A stretch of 55,297 nucleotides of DNA from an uncultured Aquimarina sp. (GCA_947500845.1 CANMTP010000021.1:1-55297); one strand, 5' to 3'. Positions 16,473 through 25,200 are shown, counted from the stretch's first letter. Translations and numbers: made by a program. The notes: a model not told the origin generated them from the letters alone.

Positions 16473-16898
16473 ATGAAAATTTTAGTGTTATGCACAGGAA
16501 ACTCTTGCCGCAGTCAAATGGCAGAAGGCTATTTGAAATATTTTGCCAAAGAACAGGCAACCATTTATAGCGCTGGAGTAGAAACTCATGGAGTCAATCC
16601 TAAAGCTATCGCAATTATGCAAGAGGATGGAATCGATATTTCTAACCACGCTTCTAATAATTTAGATGAATATCTCAATATCGAATTTGATTATATTCTT
16701 ACGGTTTGTGACAATGCCAAAGAACGATGTCCTATCTTCCCCGGCAAAGCAGAACGATTACATTTTAACTTCTTTGACCCCTCGAAAGTAGTGGGTAACG
16801 AGGAGGAAATCCATGCAGCATTTATCAAGACACGAAATCAGATTAAAGAATATTGTAAGGATTTTGTTGAACTCAAAATTTTGAAAACAATATCTTAA
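16473..16898 (+). CDS. arsC: Arsenate reductase, low-molecular-weight phosphatase type
   Basis: A 141-residue thioredoxin-type ArsC that reduces arsenate to arsenite. The P-loop CTGNSCR (Cys7, Cys12, Arg13) opens the protein. The redox cysteines Cys79 and Cys86 stand in TVCDNAKERC, and the general acid Asp is in FDPSKV (about residue 102). The set of cysteines distinguishes it from a plain tyrosine phosphatase. It is the last gene of the cluster; the next gene is convergent, and no acr3 or arsB efflux gene follows, so export of arsenite would depend on a gene elsewhere. Confidence 0.94.
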   Translation: MKILVLCTGNSCRSQMAEGYLKYFAKEQATIYSAGVETHGVNPKAIAIMQEDGIDISNHASNNLDEYLNIEFDYILTVCDNAKERCPIFPGKAERLHFNFFDPSKVVGNEEEIHAAFIKTRNQIKEYCKDFVELKILKTIS

Positions 16899-16911
16899 AT
16901 ATCCAAATATA

Positions 16912-16946
16912 AAATTCCTAAATTTCTTCTTTGGAGTTTGGAATTT
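16912..16946. terminator. Weak hairpin between arsC and the acyltransferase gene
   Basis: aaattcc at 16912-16918 pairs with ggaattt at 16940-16946, extended by three A-T pairs with a bulge. It sits between convergent genes. The stem is AT-rich and has no clean T-tract, so the call is weak. Confidence 0.35.
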
Positions 16947-16977
16947 CTACATTAAAAAATTTCGAACAAAATTTTGT

Positions 16978-18792
16978 TTACTTGTCTCCATTCTTAAAGT
17001 ACTTTTGTTCCAGCTCTGCCTGAAACTCTTCCATAACAGGTTTAACGGTACTTTCTGGCAAATCTGCAATTCGAATATACATTAAGCCATCGACTGCATT
17101 ATTAAACAACGGATCCACATTAAATGCCACTACTTTTGCATTTTGTTTGATATACTTTTTGATCAATACAGGGATGCGAAGACTTCCCGGTTCTACCTCA
17201 TCAATGATCTTATCAAACTTATTTAAATCGCTTTTACTTTCGTCAAATACAAAGTCCTTATCGGCATCTTTCAATTTTACTTTAAATTCTTTTTTGGGAT
17301 GTACGTATTGAGCCACATAAGGATCGTAATAATGAGATTTCATAAACTCTATCATTAGAGATTTAGAAAAATTACTAAACTTATTGCTAATACTAACTCC
17401 TCCTATAAGATATTTATGTTCAGGAAATCGTAAAGTACAATGCACAATGCCTTTCCATAATAAAAATAAGGGCATTGGTCGTTGTTGATATTCTTTAATA
17501 ATAAACGCTCTACCCATTTCTATGGACTGACTCATCATCCTATGTAATTCGGGTTCAAAACGAAACAAATCCTGAAGATAAAATCCATTGATTCCAAAAT
17601 CAGCATATATTTTAGACCCCATGCCCATACGATAAGCACCAACCAGTCTTTTTGCACCACTATCCCATAAAAACATATGGTGATAATAGTCATCAAACTT
17701 ATCAAGGTCAATAGAATTATTAGTGCCTTCTCCGATTGCTCTGAAGGTGATTTCTCTTAATCTTCCTATTTCGTTTAGGATGTTAGGTATAAACTTTTTC
17801 TGGGCCAGAAAAACCTCGTAATTTTTACTTATCAAAAGCCGTTTATCATTATCCCGACAAAACTGCAATTCAGACTCTATGATCTGTGAATTTGCTTCTC
17901 CCGCAATTCGTTTAGGAGACTTTGGTATTTTCAAATTTGGTATAGACTCGCGTAACGTCTTTTTCTCAAAAGGATTTGCCAACATGTAGGTTTTCTTTCG
18001 TAAGAAATTGGTAAAATCCTCAAGGTTTGTATATTCCTCTTGATCTTTTACCGAAACAGGATTCCCTATTCGAACTTTGATCACTTTATTTTCTTGAGAA
18101 AACAATTCGCTGGGTAATTTTGCTGTCCTTAAGGTACTGCTAATAGATGCCAGACGATAAAAAAGTCTACTATTTTTTGCATGAAAATATATGGGAATCA
18201 CAGGAACTTTCGCTTTTTGGACCAGTCTCATCGCACTGGGTTCCCATGGTTTATCTACGAAATTTTTGCCTTCTTTTAGGGTTGAAACTTCACCTGCAGG
18301 AAAAATACCAAGGGGATTTCCTTCTTTAAGATGTAAAATTGCCTCCTTGATACCTTTGTGACTTGATTTAGCCTCTTTTCTATCTTCGAAAGGGTTCACG
18401 GGCATCACATAAGGTTTTAGAGGAAGGAGATTATGTAGTAAAAAATTGGCGATGATTTTATAATCAGAACGATGTTCTAACATTAATTTGAGCAATAAAA
18501 TACCGTCAAGTCCTCCCAAAGGGTGATTAGACAGCGTAATAAAGGCACCATCCTTAGGAAGTCTTTTTAGATCTTCTTCAGGAATCTCATATTTTACACC
18601 GTGAATTTCAAGAGCTTGCACCAAAAAATCTAAGTCGTTAAGATGACTTATCTTATCGTACTGCCGATTTACTTTGGACAATCTAGTGACCTTAAGAATT
18701 AGCCAACCTAAAAGAGTACCTACAAAACCAAGTTTGTCTAATTTGAGCCCCGTGGCTATTTCTCTTGCTGTGATTATGGGCATTAAATACAA
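16978..18792 (-). CDS. olsF: Bifunctional aminolipid acyltransferase, OlsF-like
   Basis: A 604-residue fusion of two acyltransferases. The N-terminal half (about 1-290) is PlsC-like: SNHPLGGLD (His90, Asp96), then GIFPAGEVS and PVIPIYFHA. The C-terminal half (about 310-590) is the hemolysin/OlsB-type N-acyltransferase, with REITFRAIGEGTNNSIDLD and the following FDDYYHHMFLWD. This matches OlsF of Serratia and Flavobacterium, which makes ornithine-type lipids in two steps: N-acylation with a 3-hydroxy fatty acid, then O-acylation. The amino-acid headgroup cannot be told from sequence (ornithine or glycine). The membrane face is the likely site. It is downstream of aspartate kinase on the same strand, 43 bp apart. 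Confidence 0.8.
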   Translation of the reverse strand: MYLMPIITAREIATGLKLDKLGFVGTLLGWLILKVTRLSKVNRQYDKISHLNDLDFLVQALEIHGVKYEIPEEDLKRLPKDGAFITLSNHPLGGLDGILLLKLMLEHRSDYKIIANFLLHNLLPLKPYVMPVNPFEDRKEAKSSHKGIKEAILHLKEGNPLGIFPAGEVSTLKEGKNFVDKPWEPSAMRLVQKAKVPVIPIYFHAKNSRLFYRLASISSTLRTAKLPSELFSQENKVIKVRIGNPVSVKDQEEYTNLEDFTNFLRKKTYMLANPFEKKTLRESIPNLKIPKSPKRIAGEANSQIIESELQFCRDNDKRLLISKNYEVFLAQKKFIPNILNEIGRLREITFRAIGEGTNNSIDLDKFDDYYHHMFLWDSGAKRLVGAYRMGMGSKIYADFGINGFYLQDLFRFEPELHRMMSQSIEMGRAFIIKEYQQRPMPLFLLWKGIVHCTLRFPEHKYLIGGVSISNKFSNFSKSLMIEFMKSHYYDPYVAQYVHPKKEFKVKLKDADKDFVFDESKSDLNKFDKIIDEVEPGSLRIPVLIKKYIKQNAKVVAFNVDPLFNNAVDGLMYIRIADLPESTVKPVMEEFQAELEQKYFKNGDK

Positions 18793-18835
18793 TTTGTGCT
18801 AACTGCAAATATAGCAAAATCCTTGAATTGAAATA

Positions 18836-20089
18836 CTAATCTCTGGCAACCATTTGATAGGTCTCTCTTGTGATCTGTTTCAATAAAATATCCTTGTCCT
18901 TTTCTAGAGATTGAATGGCTTTTTCGGTAAAATGACGTATCGTATAAAGCGATACATTGGTGTTATAGGTGACCTTGAATTTTGCTTTTAATTTACCTAA
19001 AAGTCCTTCAAAATTATTAAACTTATCGTCTAAACAAACCGAAAAACTAATGGCCGAGTTTTGTATCAGATCTACTTTAATATGATGCTGATGAAAAAGA
19101 CTAAAAATCTCACTGATGTTATCCTCTACAATAAATGAAAAATTAAGCGAAGAAAGGGAAACCAATATTTGGTCTTTCTTCACAATATAACAAGGTGTAT
19201 AGGGATCTAGTGGTTGTCCTTTTTTTACTGAAGTACCTTCGGAGTTAGGATGCAAAAATGATTTTACATTCAAAGGAATCTCTTTACGTTGTAAGGGCTG
19301 AATTGTCTTTGGATGTATTACCGAAGCCCCATAAAAAGCCAATTCTATCGCTTCGTTATAAGAAATATGAGATAGTAGTTGCGTATGCTTAAAAACACGT
19401 GGATCTGCATTAAGTACCCCAGGAACATCTTTCCATATACTTACACTATCGGCTCCCAGGCAATAAGCAAAAATACCGGCTGTATAATCACTCCCTTCTC
19501 TACCCAATGTAGTGGTAAAATTGTTTTTGTCAGAACTTATAAAGCCTTGGGTAACGGTGAGACTTTTTTTATTAATTTTTTTAACGATACGTTTTTGAGT
19601 GTTTTCCCAATCAACCTCGGCATCTCTATAGACAGCATCGGTCTTGATCAACTCACGTGCATCGATCCACTCATTTCTGTATCCCGTTTCATTTAGATAG
19701 TCACTAATAATAGTTGATGAAATAAGTTCTCCATAACTTACTACTTGATCATAAATATAATCATATTGTGTTGACTTATTCCTTTCTAGTGTAGTATTTA
19801 GGTCGTCAAACAAATTTTCAACCTTTTTAAAAACTAAATGTGGTTTGGTATCAAAAAGCTCATCCAGAATTTGAAAATGATATTTCTTCAAATTGTTTAT
19901 CAAATCCTTAAGATCTCCATTACCAAAAAGATATGATGCTACAATTCGTTCTAAGGCATTGGTGGTTTTTCCCATGGCAGAAACAACCACAAGCAATTCA
20001 GAATACCCAGTGATTTCAAGTACCTTAGTTACATTTTTTACTGCCGTTGCATCTTTAACAGATGCTCCTCCAAATTTAAATACTCTCAT
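18836..20089 (-). CDS. Aspartate kinase
   Basis: A 417-residue monofunctional aspartokinase, the first step of the aspartate pathway (lysine, threonine, methionine, diaminopimelate). The kinase start FKFGGASVKD is typical (FKFGG[TA]S), and TTLGREGSDYTAG (about 190-205) is the second signature. The remainder holds a regulatory ACT-like region (about 300-400) that is only weakly conserved, so feedback control cannot be judged. A homoserine-dehydrogenase fusion is absent. It is 18 bp downstream of the GNAT gene and 43 bp upstream of the OlsF-like gene, probably one operon. Confidence 0.93.
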   Translation of the reverse strand: MRVFKFGGASVKDATAVKNVTKVLEITGYSELLVVVSAMGKTTNALERIVASYLFGNGDLKDLINNLKKYHFQILDELFDTKPHLVFKKVENLFDDLNTTLERNKSTQYDYIYDQVVSYGELISSTIISDYLNETGYRNEWIDARELIKTDAVYRDAEVDWENTQKRIVKKINKKSLTVTQGFISSDKNNFTTTLGREGSDYTAGIFAYCLGADSVSIWKDVPGVLNADPRVFKHTQLLSHISYNEAIELAFYGASVIHPKTIQPLQRKEIPLNVKSFLHPNSEGTSVKKGQPLDPYTPCYIVKKDQILVSLSSLNFSFIVEDNISEIFSLFHQHHIKVDLIQNSAISFSVCLDDKFNNFEGLLGKLKAKFKVTYNTNVSLYTIRHFTEKAIQSLEKDKDILLKQITRETYQMVARD

Positions 20090-20107
20090 TCGAGCTCCTT
20101 TTTAGAA

Positions 20108-20587
20108 TTATAAATTCGCAATAAATTTACGAACTCCCTCCTGACTCATTTGTACCAGATACCAATCCTTTAATAATGTAGCTCCGCTTTTTTCATAGAA
20201 ATCTATCGCATTTTGATTCCAATCCAGCACTACCCACTCTACTCTGCGTACTCCTTTTGCTTTTGCATATTTCATTACTTCGGCATATAAAGCACTTCCC
20301 AAACCGGTTCCGCGCATCGATTCCTTGACAATAAGATCTTCAAGATGAATTGAACGTCCTTTCCAGGTCGAAAAACGATAATAAACCAAAGCTATCCCAA
20401 CTATCTCGTTATCTACCTCAGCAACAAAACAATGAAAAAGTGGATGTTCACCAAAACCTTCACTCACTAGTTCTTCGACAGTTACTTCTACCGCGTCTGG
20501 TTCTTTTTCGAAAACTGCCAGCTCCCGAATTAATTCTAGTACCTGGGGCATATCATTCGCTACCGCATCTCGTATTAAAAAACCCAT
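20108..20587 (-). CDS. GNAT N-acetyltransferase, diamine-acetyltransferase-like
   Basis: A 159-residue GNAT enzyme close to the spermidine/thialysine acetyltransferase (SSAT) type. It has IRDAVANDMPQVLELIRELA at the N terminus, then HLEDLIVKESMRGTGLGSAL with the acetyl-CoA motif R-G-x-G-x-G/S (about residues 82-100), and WNQNAIDFYEKSGA near the C terminus. The substrate is probably a polyamine or an amino-acid-like amine; not certain. It is the first gene of the minus-strand operon with aspartate kinase and the OlsF-like gene, divergent from fbp across 181 bp. Confidence 0.88.
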   Translation of the reverse strand: MGFLIRDAVANDMPQVLELIRELAVFEKEPDAVEVTVEELVSEGFGEHPLFHCFVAEVDNEIVGIALVYYRFSTWKGRSIHLEDLIVKESMRGTGLGSALYAEVMKYAKAKGVRRVEWVVLDWNQNAIDFYEKSGATLLKDWYLVQMSQEGVRKFIANL

Positions 20588-20735
20588 AACTCTAAAAATT
20601 TATCAAAACTATAAAAAAGGTATTAGAAACCCGACAATTTTGTAATGTTATACTTCTCTTAGTTATCTTTTTATAAAACTTAAGAAGGTTTCATAATTTA
20701 AACTTCCGAAAACGTTATAGTTATTTAAAAAATAA

Positions 20736-20743
20736 TATTTTTG
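20736..20743 (+). promoter_or_regulatory. Candidate -10 box for fbp
   Basis: TATTTTTG matches TAnnTTTG and ends 25 bases before the fbp start codon. Confidence 0.5.
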
Positions 20744-20768
20744 CACCAAATCAAATTCACCATCAACG

Positions 20769-21773
20769 ATGAGAAAAAATCAAACCTTAGGAGAATTTAT
20801 AATAGAAAACCAAAAGGATTTTCCTTATGCAAGCGGTGAACTTTCTCGTTTGATTAACTCGATTCGATTGGCAGCAAAAATGGTGAATCACCAGGTAAAT
20901 AAAGCAGGATTAGTGGATATTACAGGAGCTGCAGGCGATACCAATATACAGGGCGAAGACCAGCAAAAATTAGATGTATTAGCCAACGAGACTTTCATTA
21001 ATACCCTGACCAATAGAGAAATTGTTTGTGGAATTGCTTCTGAAGAAAATGATGATTTCATTACCATAAAAGGGCAGAAAAATGATCATCGCAATAACTA
21101 TGTGGTGCTTATGGATCCTCTCGACGGTAGTTCAAATATTGATGTCAATGTATCTGTTGGAACTATTTTTTCTATTTATCGCAGAGTGACACCAACGGGA
21201 ACACCGGTAACGCTGGATGATTTTTTACAGCCAGGCAATTTACAGGTCGCAGCTGGTTATATTATTTATGGAACCTCTACCATGCTTGTATATACAACCG
21301 GACACGGAGTAAACGGTTTCACACTGAATCCAGCACTAGGGACCTATTATTTATCGCATCCCAATATGCGATTTCCTGAAGATGGTAACATATACTCGGT
21401 TAATGAAGGAAATTATATTCATTTCCCCCAAGGGATCAAGGACTATATTAAATACTGTCAGGAAGAAAAAGAGGACCGCCCATATACCTCTAGGTATATT
21501 GGGTCATTGGTAAGTGATATTCATCGTAATATGATTAAAGGTGGGGTATATCTGTATCCAAGTACCTCAAAATCTCCTAACGGAAAACTTCGTTTACTGT
21601 ATGAATGTAATCCCATGGCTTTTTTAGCAGAACAAGCAGGAGGAAAAGCAAGTGATGGATTTAAAAGAATACTTGATATCAAACCTACAGAACTTCATCA
21701 ACGTACCCCTTTTGTATGCGGTAGTAAAAATATGGTACAAAAAGTTGAGTCTTTTATGAAAAAGACCCAATAG
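20769..21773 (+). CDS. fbp: Fructose-1,6-bisphosphatase, class I
   Basis: A 334-residue class I FBPase, hydrolysing fructose-1,6-bisphosphate in gluconeogenesis. The metal-binding signature is DPLDGSSNIDVNVSVGTIFS (about residues 118-137). Upstream Glu residues are seen in ASEENDDF, and the substrate-binding region GKLRLLYECNPMAFL is near residue 280. The length is standard. It is transcribed alone, divergent from the GNAT/aspartate kinase operon. Confidence 0.96.
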   Translation: MRKNQTLGEFIIENQKDFPYASGELSRLINSIRLAAKMVNHQVNKAGLVDITGAAGDTNIQGEDQQKLDVLANETFINTLTNREIVCGIASEENDDFITIKGQKNDHRNNYVVLMDPLDGSSNIDVNVSVGTIFSIYRRVTPTGTPVTLDDFLQPGNLQVAAGYIIYGTSTMLVYTTGHGVNGFTLNPALGTYYLSHPNMRFPEDGNIYSVNEGNYIHFPQGIKDYIKYCQEEKEDRPYTSRYIGSLVSDIHRNMIKGGVYLYPSTSKSPNGKLRLLYECNPMAFLAEQAGGKASDGFKRILDIKPTELHQRTPFVCGSKNMVQKVESFMKKTQ

Positions 21774-21826
21774 CGAACATCTTAGTTTTGTTTAGACATA
21801 AAAAATAATTGTATCTTTATACAACC

Positions 21827-21838
21827 TAAGTATACTTA
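21827..21838. promoter_or_regulatory. 12-bp palindrome upstream of the GTPase cassette
   Basis: TAAGTATACTTA is perfectly self-complementary. It lies 142 bases before the first start codon, just after a TATCTTTA box (21812-21819). Confidence 0.4.
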
Positions 21839-21871
21839 CCCCTAAGTTTTTAGAATTAGCGTAGCACTTTT

Positions 21872-21890
21872 TTAATCTATATTAGATTAA
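21872..21890. promoter_or_regulatory. 19-bp palindrome upstream of the GTPase cassette
   Basis: TTAATCTA and TAGATTAA form a perfect inverted repeat around TAT, 90 bases before the first start codon. It could be an operator. Confidence 0.45.
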
Positions 21891-21931
21891 TGTGGATGAA
21901 TTACACTTTATGCCACACCAAAATCTTGTTT

Positions 21932-21949
21932 TTAACATTTTTATGTTAA
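21932..21949. promoter_or_regulatory. Short inverted repeat in the GTPase cassette leader
   Basis: TTAACAT and ATGTTAA form a perfect 7-bp stem around TTTT, 30 bases before the start codon at 21980. It may be an operator or an RNA hairpin. Confidence 0.35.
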
Positions 21950-21979
21950 TTTTATGAAGAACTAAATAAATCTATTGAA

Positions 21980-22333
21980 ATGGCCAAAGAAAACAAAGCT
22001 GTTCAGGAGCAAAATTCTAATGATCCTTCATCAAAAATCGAAGCGATTAAAAATCTTATTTTTGGAGAAAACATTGCCGCATACAACTCTGAGTTCGAAA
22101 AGGTAAAAAAAGATATCGCTGCAAAAAGACAAGAATTAAGAGATTATATAGAAGATACAAGCAAAGAATTAAACCAGGCGATTGATAATCTAAGTACTGA
22201 TATTAATATTAGAATTACAGAGTTAGAAGACAATCTTGCTGATAAAGCAGAAATCCTTGATTCAAAAAAAGTTGATAAAAAAACTCTTGGAGACCTTCTG
22301 ATCACTTTGGGTGAAAAAATAAGCCAAAAATAA
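21980..22333 (+). CDS. Small coiled-coil protein, first gene of the GTPase cassette
   Basis: A 117-residue protein without a known domain. After a hydrophilic 15-residue start, residues 30-95 are a continuous heptad-like helix rich in Lys, Glu, Asp and Ile/Leu (FEKVKKDIAAKRQELRDYIE, then ELNQAIDNLSTDINIRITEL). A short C-terminal element, KKTLGDLLITLGEKI, follows. It has no signal peptide or membrane segment. It is likely to form a coiled-coil dimer or to pair with the helical N-terminal half of the next product, 18 bp downstream. An adaptor or scaffold role is only inference. Confidence 0.75.
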   Translation: MAKENKAVQEQNSNDPSSKIEAIKNLIFGENIAAYNSEFEKVKKDIAAKRQELRDYIEDTSKELNQAIDNLSTDINIRITELEDNLADKAEILDSKKVDKKTLGDLLITLGEKISQK

Positions 22334-22351
22334 TCCATCTATCCAAAGGCT

Positions 22352-23176
22352 ATGGAAGATCAGGATAAACTTAAAATTCTTAAAGAACTCCTTCTTACCG
22401 AAGAAAAAGAGTATACTGATTCGATTGCCGAAAAAGTAGAAGAACTTAGCAAAATTGTTCATCAAAAGCAAGAACTCTCCCACAAGGTAGATCCTATTAT
22501 CGACGACAAATTAAATGAATTTGTTCAGGAAATTCCTAAAACTTTGGGTCCAACCATTACCGAAGCTTTAAAAGAAGAAATAAAAAACTCTCAGGATGCT
22601 GTGGTCGAAGCATTATTCCCGATCATCGGTAAGATGATTAAGAAATACATCGCTCATGAGATGAAACTGCTTAGCGAAAATATAAGCAGGCAGACCAAAA
22701 AAGCATTTTCATTCAAAAACTGGTTTAGAAAAACGAAAGCAAAAGCTCAAGGAGTGTCTGAAGGAGATCTTGCCCTTTCTGACTATGCAAAACCAAGGCT
22801 CATTCAGATGTTTGTCATAGAAAAAAACTCAGGTATACTGATCGCCGACTACAGTCCGTTATCAGACGGGACTATAGACAAAGAAATGATTTCGGGTATG
22901 CTTACGGCAATCAAAAGTTTTGTTGAAGACGCTTTTGAAGCTGGAGGCCAGGATCTAGAGACAATCGAATATGAATTATACACTATACATATTCAGAATT
23001 TTTATTCGTATTATGTCGCGGCCGTAATTTCCGGGGCCTATACCATAATGTTTAAAGAAGTCTTAGAAGATCAGATTTTAGATTTTGCGACCAACCACAT
23101 TTCTAATAGAGATTTAGAAAACAACAAACTTTTTACACAAAAACTAAAAAAACATTTTGCAGATGAAATTGTCTAA
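22352..23176 (+). CDS. Helical protein with longin/roadblock-like C-terminal domain
   Basis: A 274-residue protein. Residues 1-100 are helical and partly coiled-coil, and FPIIGKMIKKYIAHEMKLL (about 89-108) is an amphipathic stretch. A basic linker follows (about 115-135). From about 150, LIQMFVIEKNSGILIADYSP, then ISGMLTAIKSFVEDAFEAGG and YYVAAVISGAYTIMF, fit the longin/roadblock-type domain that in other systems docks on small Ras-like GTPases (compare MglB, LC7). Some databases label such proteins as OmpA-like. It overlaps the GTPase gene by 14 bases, which supports a physical partnership. Confidence 0.7.
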   Translation: MEDQDKLKILKELLLTEEKEYTDSIAEKVEELSKIVHQKQELSHKVDPIIDDKLNEFVQEIPKTLGPTITEALKEEIKNSQDAVVEALFPIIGKMIKKYIAHEMKLLSENISRQTKKAFSFKNWFRKTKAKAQGVSEGDLALSDYAKPRLIQMFVIEKNSGILIADYSPLSDGTIDKEMISGMLTAIKSFVEDAFEAGGQDLETIEYELYTIHIQNFYSYYVAAVISGAYTIMFKEVLEDQILDFATNHISNRDLENNKLFTQKLKKHFADEIV

Positions 23177-23657
23177 AAAAGTAGTGCTTTTGGGACACTT
23201 TGGTGTCGGAAAAACGTCTCTCTTCAGACGTTTTATTGACAACGAATTTTCTGAAGAATACAAAGTCACTCTAGGGGTCCAAATAAAAAAGAAAGTAATA
23301 CAATTACCAGATGGCAGGGAATTGTCTATGATCATTTGGGACACAGAAGGGCACTCAAACACCGTAGAAGATACCCGAAAATCTTATCTTTTAGGATCAC
23401 ATGCTTTTATTTATGTATTTGATCTTACCAGAGAAGACACTTATAAAAATCTGAATAGCGATCTTGACTATCTAAAAAACAACTATAACAAAGTTGTTAC
23501 CAAGGTTATTGGTAATAAGTTAGATCTCGTAAACGAAAATGAAGCATCCAAAAGACTTGAAGAACAGCGTATTCCATTTGATTGCCTAACTAGTGCAAAA
23601 ACCAATGAAAATGTTCAGGATTTCTTTACAGATCTGGCTGTTGAAATAACAAAATAG
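23163..23657 (+). CDS. Rab/Ras-like small GTPase
   Basis: A 164-residue small GTPase that looks strikingly Rab-like. G1 is GHFGVGKT (residues 11-18). Switch I is YKVTLGVQ with Thr36, and G3 is WDTEGH (Asp60, Gly63). G4 is NKLD (118-121) and G5 is SAK (144-146). The position of the catalytic Gln of Ras/Rab (WDTAGQ) is His64, so intrinsic hydrolysis may differ. There is no C-terminal cysteine, so no prenylation is expected. The ATG at 23163 overlaps the previous gene; a TTG two codons upstream is less likely. It is followed 4 bp later by a hybrid histidine kinase, so the two are coupled. Confidence 0.9.
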   Translation: MKLSKKVVLLGHFGVGKTSLFRRFIDNEFSEEYKVTLGVQIKKKVIQLPDGRELSMIIWDTEGHSNTVEDTRKSYLLGSHAFIYVFDLTREDTYKNLNSDLDYLKNNYNKVVTKVIGNKLDLVNENEASKRLEEQRIPFDCLTSAKTNENVQDFFTDLAVEITK

Positions 23658-23661
23658 TATA

Positions 23662-25200
23662 ATGGAGGATCCAAAAGATAAACTTCAATTCAATCCCCAG
23701 ATTCAGGTAACCAAGGTTTCTTATCAAGGAATAATTGAAGAAACAGACACTACTCTTTTTAAATGGTCAAAAGGGATGCTAATCTATGATACTCATCCCT
23801 TTTTTGAGGTATTAAGAACCCTTGAAGACTCACATTTTATCGACAAAAAAGAATTGAATTTCCCTTGTATACATCTGGAAGAAGGAAAACTTGAAAGAAT
23901 TTGTGATCTTACCATTAAACCAAATGGCCAACAAATTACCATCTTTCTTTATGACTATACCGATAAATACAAAGAGGTCAATCAAATTGCCCAACAGAAG
24001 AACGAATCAATTCTTCTGGCAAAAGAACTTGAGTTAAGAAACAAGTATCTTTTAGAAAAAGAAGAATTCAAAAATAGTTTTATTGCCAACATCAATCATG
24101 AGATTAGAACTCCATTGACCAGTATTTTAGGTTTTGTCCAGGTCTTAGAAAAAACTCCGTTAACTTTTGAGCAAGAAGAATTGGCCAGAATCATAAAACG
24201 AGAAAGCCGTCATCTTAATTCACTTATCGATGATATGATTGATATTGCTAAGATTGAATCCGGTACCTTAAAAATTGTACAAGAACGTTTCGCTTTTAGG
24301 GATCTTATTGCTGGCTTTGATGAAACTTATTCTAAAGCTGCTAAAGAAAAAGAAATATCTTTTGAGACTTATGTAGAATCAAATATTCAGGAATATCTTA
24401 TTGGTGATAGAACTCGCGTATACCAAATACTGAACAATATACTGAATAATGCCTTTAAATTTACTGAAGAAGGAAGAATTAAATTTACAATTTCAAAAAA
24501 TTATCAACGTACCAATAAACTAAGCCTCACCTTCAAAATTGAAGATACAGGAATGGGAATTCTAGAAGAAAATATCCCTTATCTTTTTGAAAGATTTACA
24601 CGTTTTGATCATGACAAACAAATTTCTGGAACCGGTTTAGGCCTTGCGATTGTGAAAAATCTGGTTGATCTTCTTAATGGAGAAATAAAAGTGATCAGTG
24701 AGCCTGATAAAGGAACTACTTTCTGTGTAAAACTTCCTTTTAAATTTGAGATTACAAAAACTACAATCGGACGAAAGAAAAAGAAATACACATTGCCTCC
24801 CAACAAAAAGAAGTTTAGAATACTTCTGGTAGAAGATGAAGAAATTACCCAATATCTTATCATGAAAATATTAATCTCTCAAGGAACTTATTTTGTAGAT
24901 ATTGCCATAAATGGCGAACAGGCCATTAATTATATTGAAAAACGTCAATATGATTTGATCTTAATGGATCTTACGGTTTCAAAAATTGATGGGTATAAAG
25001 CCTCCCAGATGATTAGAAATAATTACGGCGATAAATTTATCTCTGAAATCCCGATTATTGGTTTCTCTGGTAAAACCGATCACAATGCTAGGGATAAATG
25101 TATACGATCAGGGATGGATGATTTTATTGCCAAGCCTTTTGAGCAAGAAGAATTGCTTTATAAAATTATAAAACAGATAGCAAAAAAGGCCGCCGATTAG
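23662..25200 (+). CDS. Hybrid histidine kinase with C-terminal receiver
   Basis: A 512-residue cytosolic sensor kinase without membrane segments. Residues 10-105 are a PAS-like input domain (ending TIFLYDYTDKYKEV), followed by a helical linker. The phosphoacceptor is His146 in NINHEIRTPL. The ATPase domain has the N box ILNNILNNAFKFT (about 257-268), G1 DTGMGI and G2 GTGLGLAI (323-330). The receiver (about 385-505) has acidic EDEE, phosphoacceptor Asp436 and Lys491 in AKPF. No output domain is attached, so the signal must pass to another protein. It is the last gene of the GTPase cassette, and the terminator overlaps its stop codon. Confidence 0.92.
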   Translation: MEDPKDKLQFNPQIQVTKVSYQGIIEETDTTLFKWSKGMLIYDTHPFFEVLRTLEDSHFIDKKELNFPCIHLEEGKLERICDLTIKPNGQQITIFLYDYTDKYKEVNQIAQQKNESILLAKELELRNKYLLEKEEFKNSFIANINHEIRTPLTSILGFVQVLEKTPLTFEQEELARIIKRESRHLNSLIDDMIDIAKIESGTLKIVQERFAFRDLIAGFDETYSKAAKEKEISFETYVESNIQEYLIGDRTRVYQILNNILNNAFKFTEEGRIKFTISKNYQRTNKLSLTFKIEDTGMGILEENIPYLFERFTRFDHDKQISGTGLGLAIVKNLVDLLNGEIKVISEPDKGTTFCVKLPFKFEITKTTIGRKKKKYTLPPNKKKFRILLVEDEEITQYLIMKILISQGTYFVDIAINGEQAINYIEKRQYDLILMDLTVSKIDGYKASQMIRNNYGDKFISEIPIIGFSGKTDHNARDKCIRSGMDDFIAKPFEQEELLYKIIKQIAKKAAD

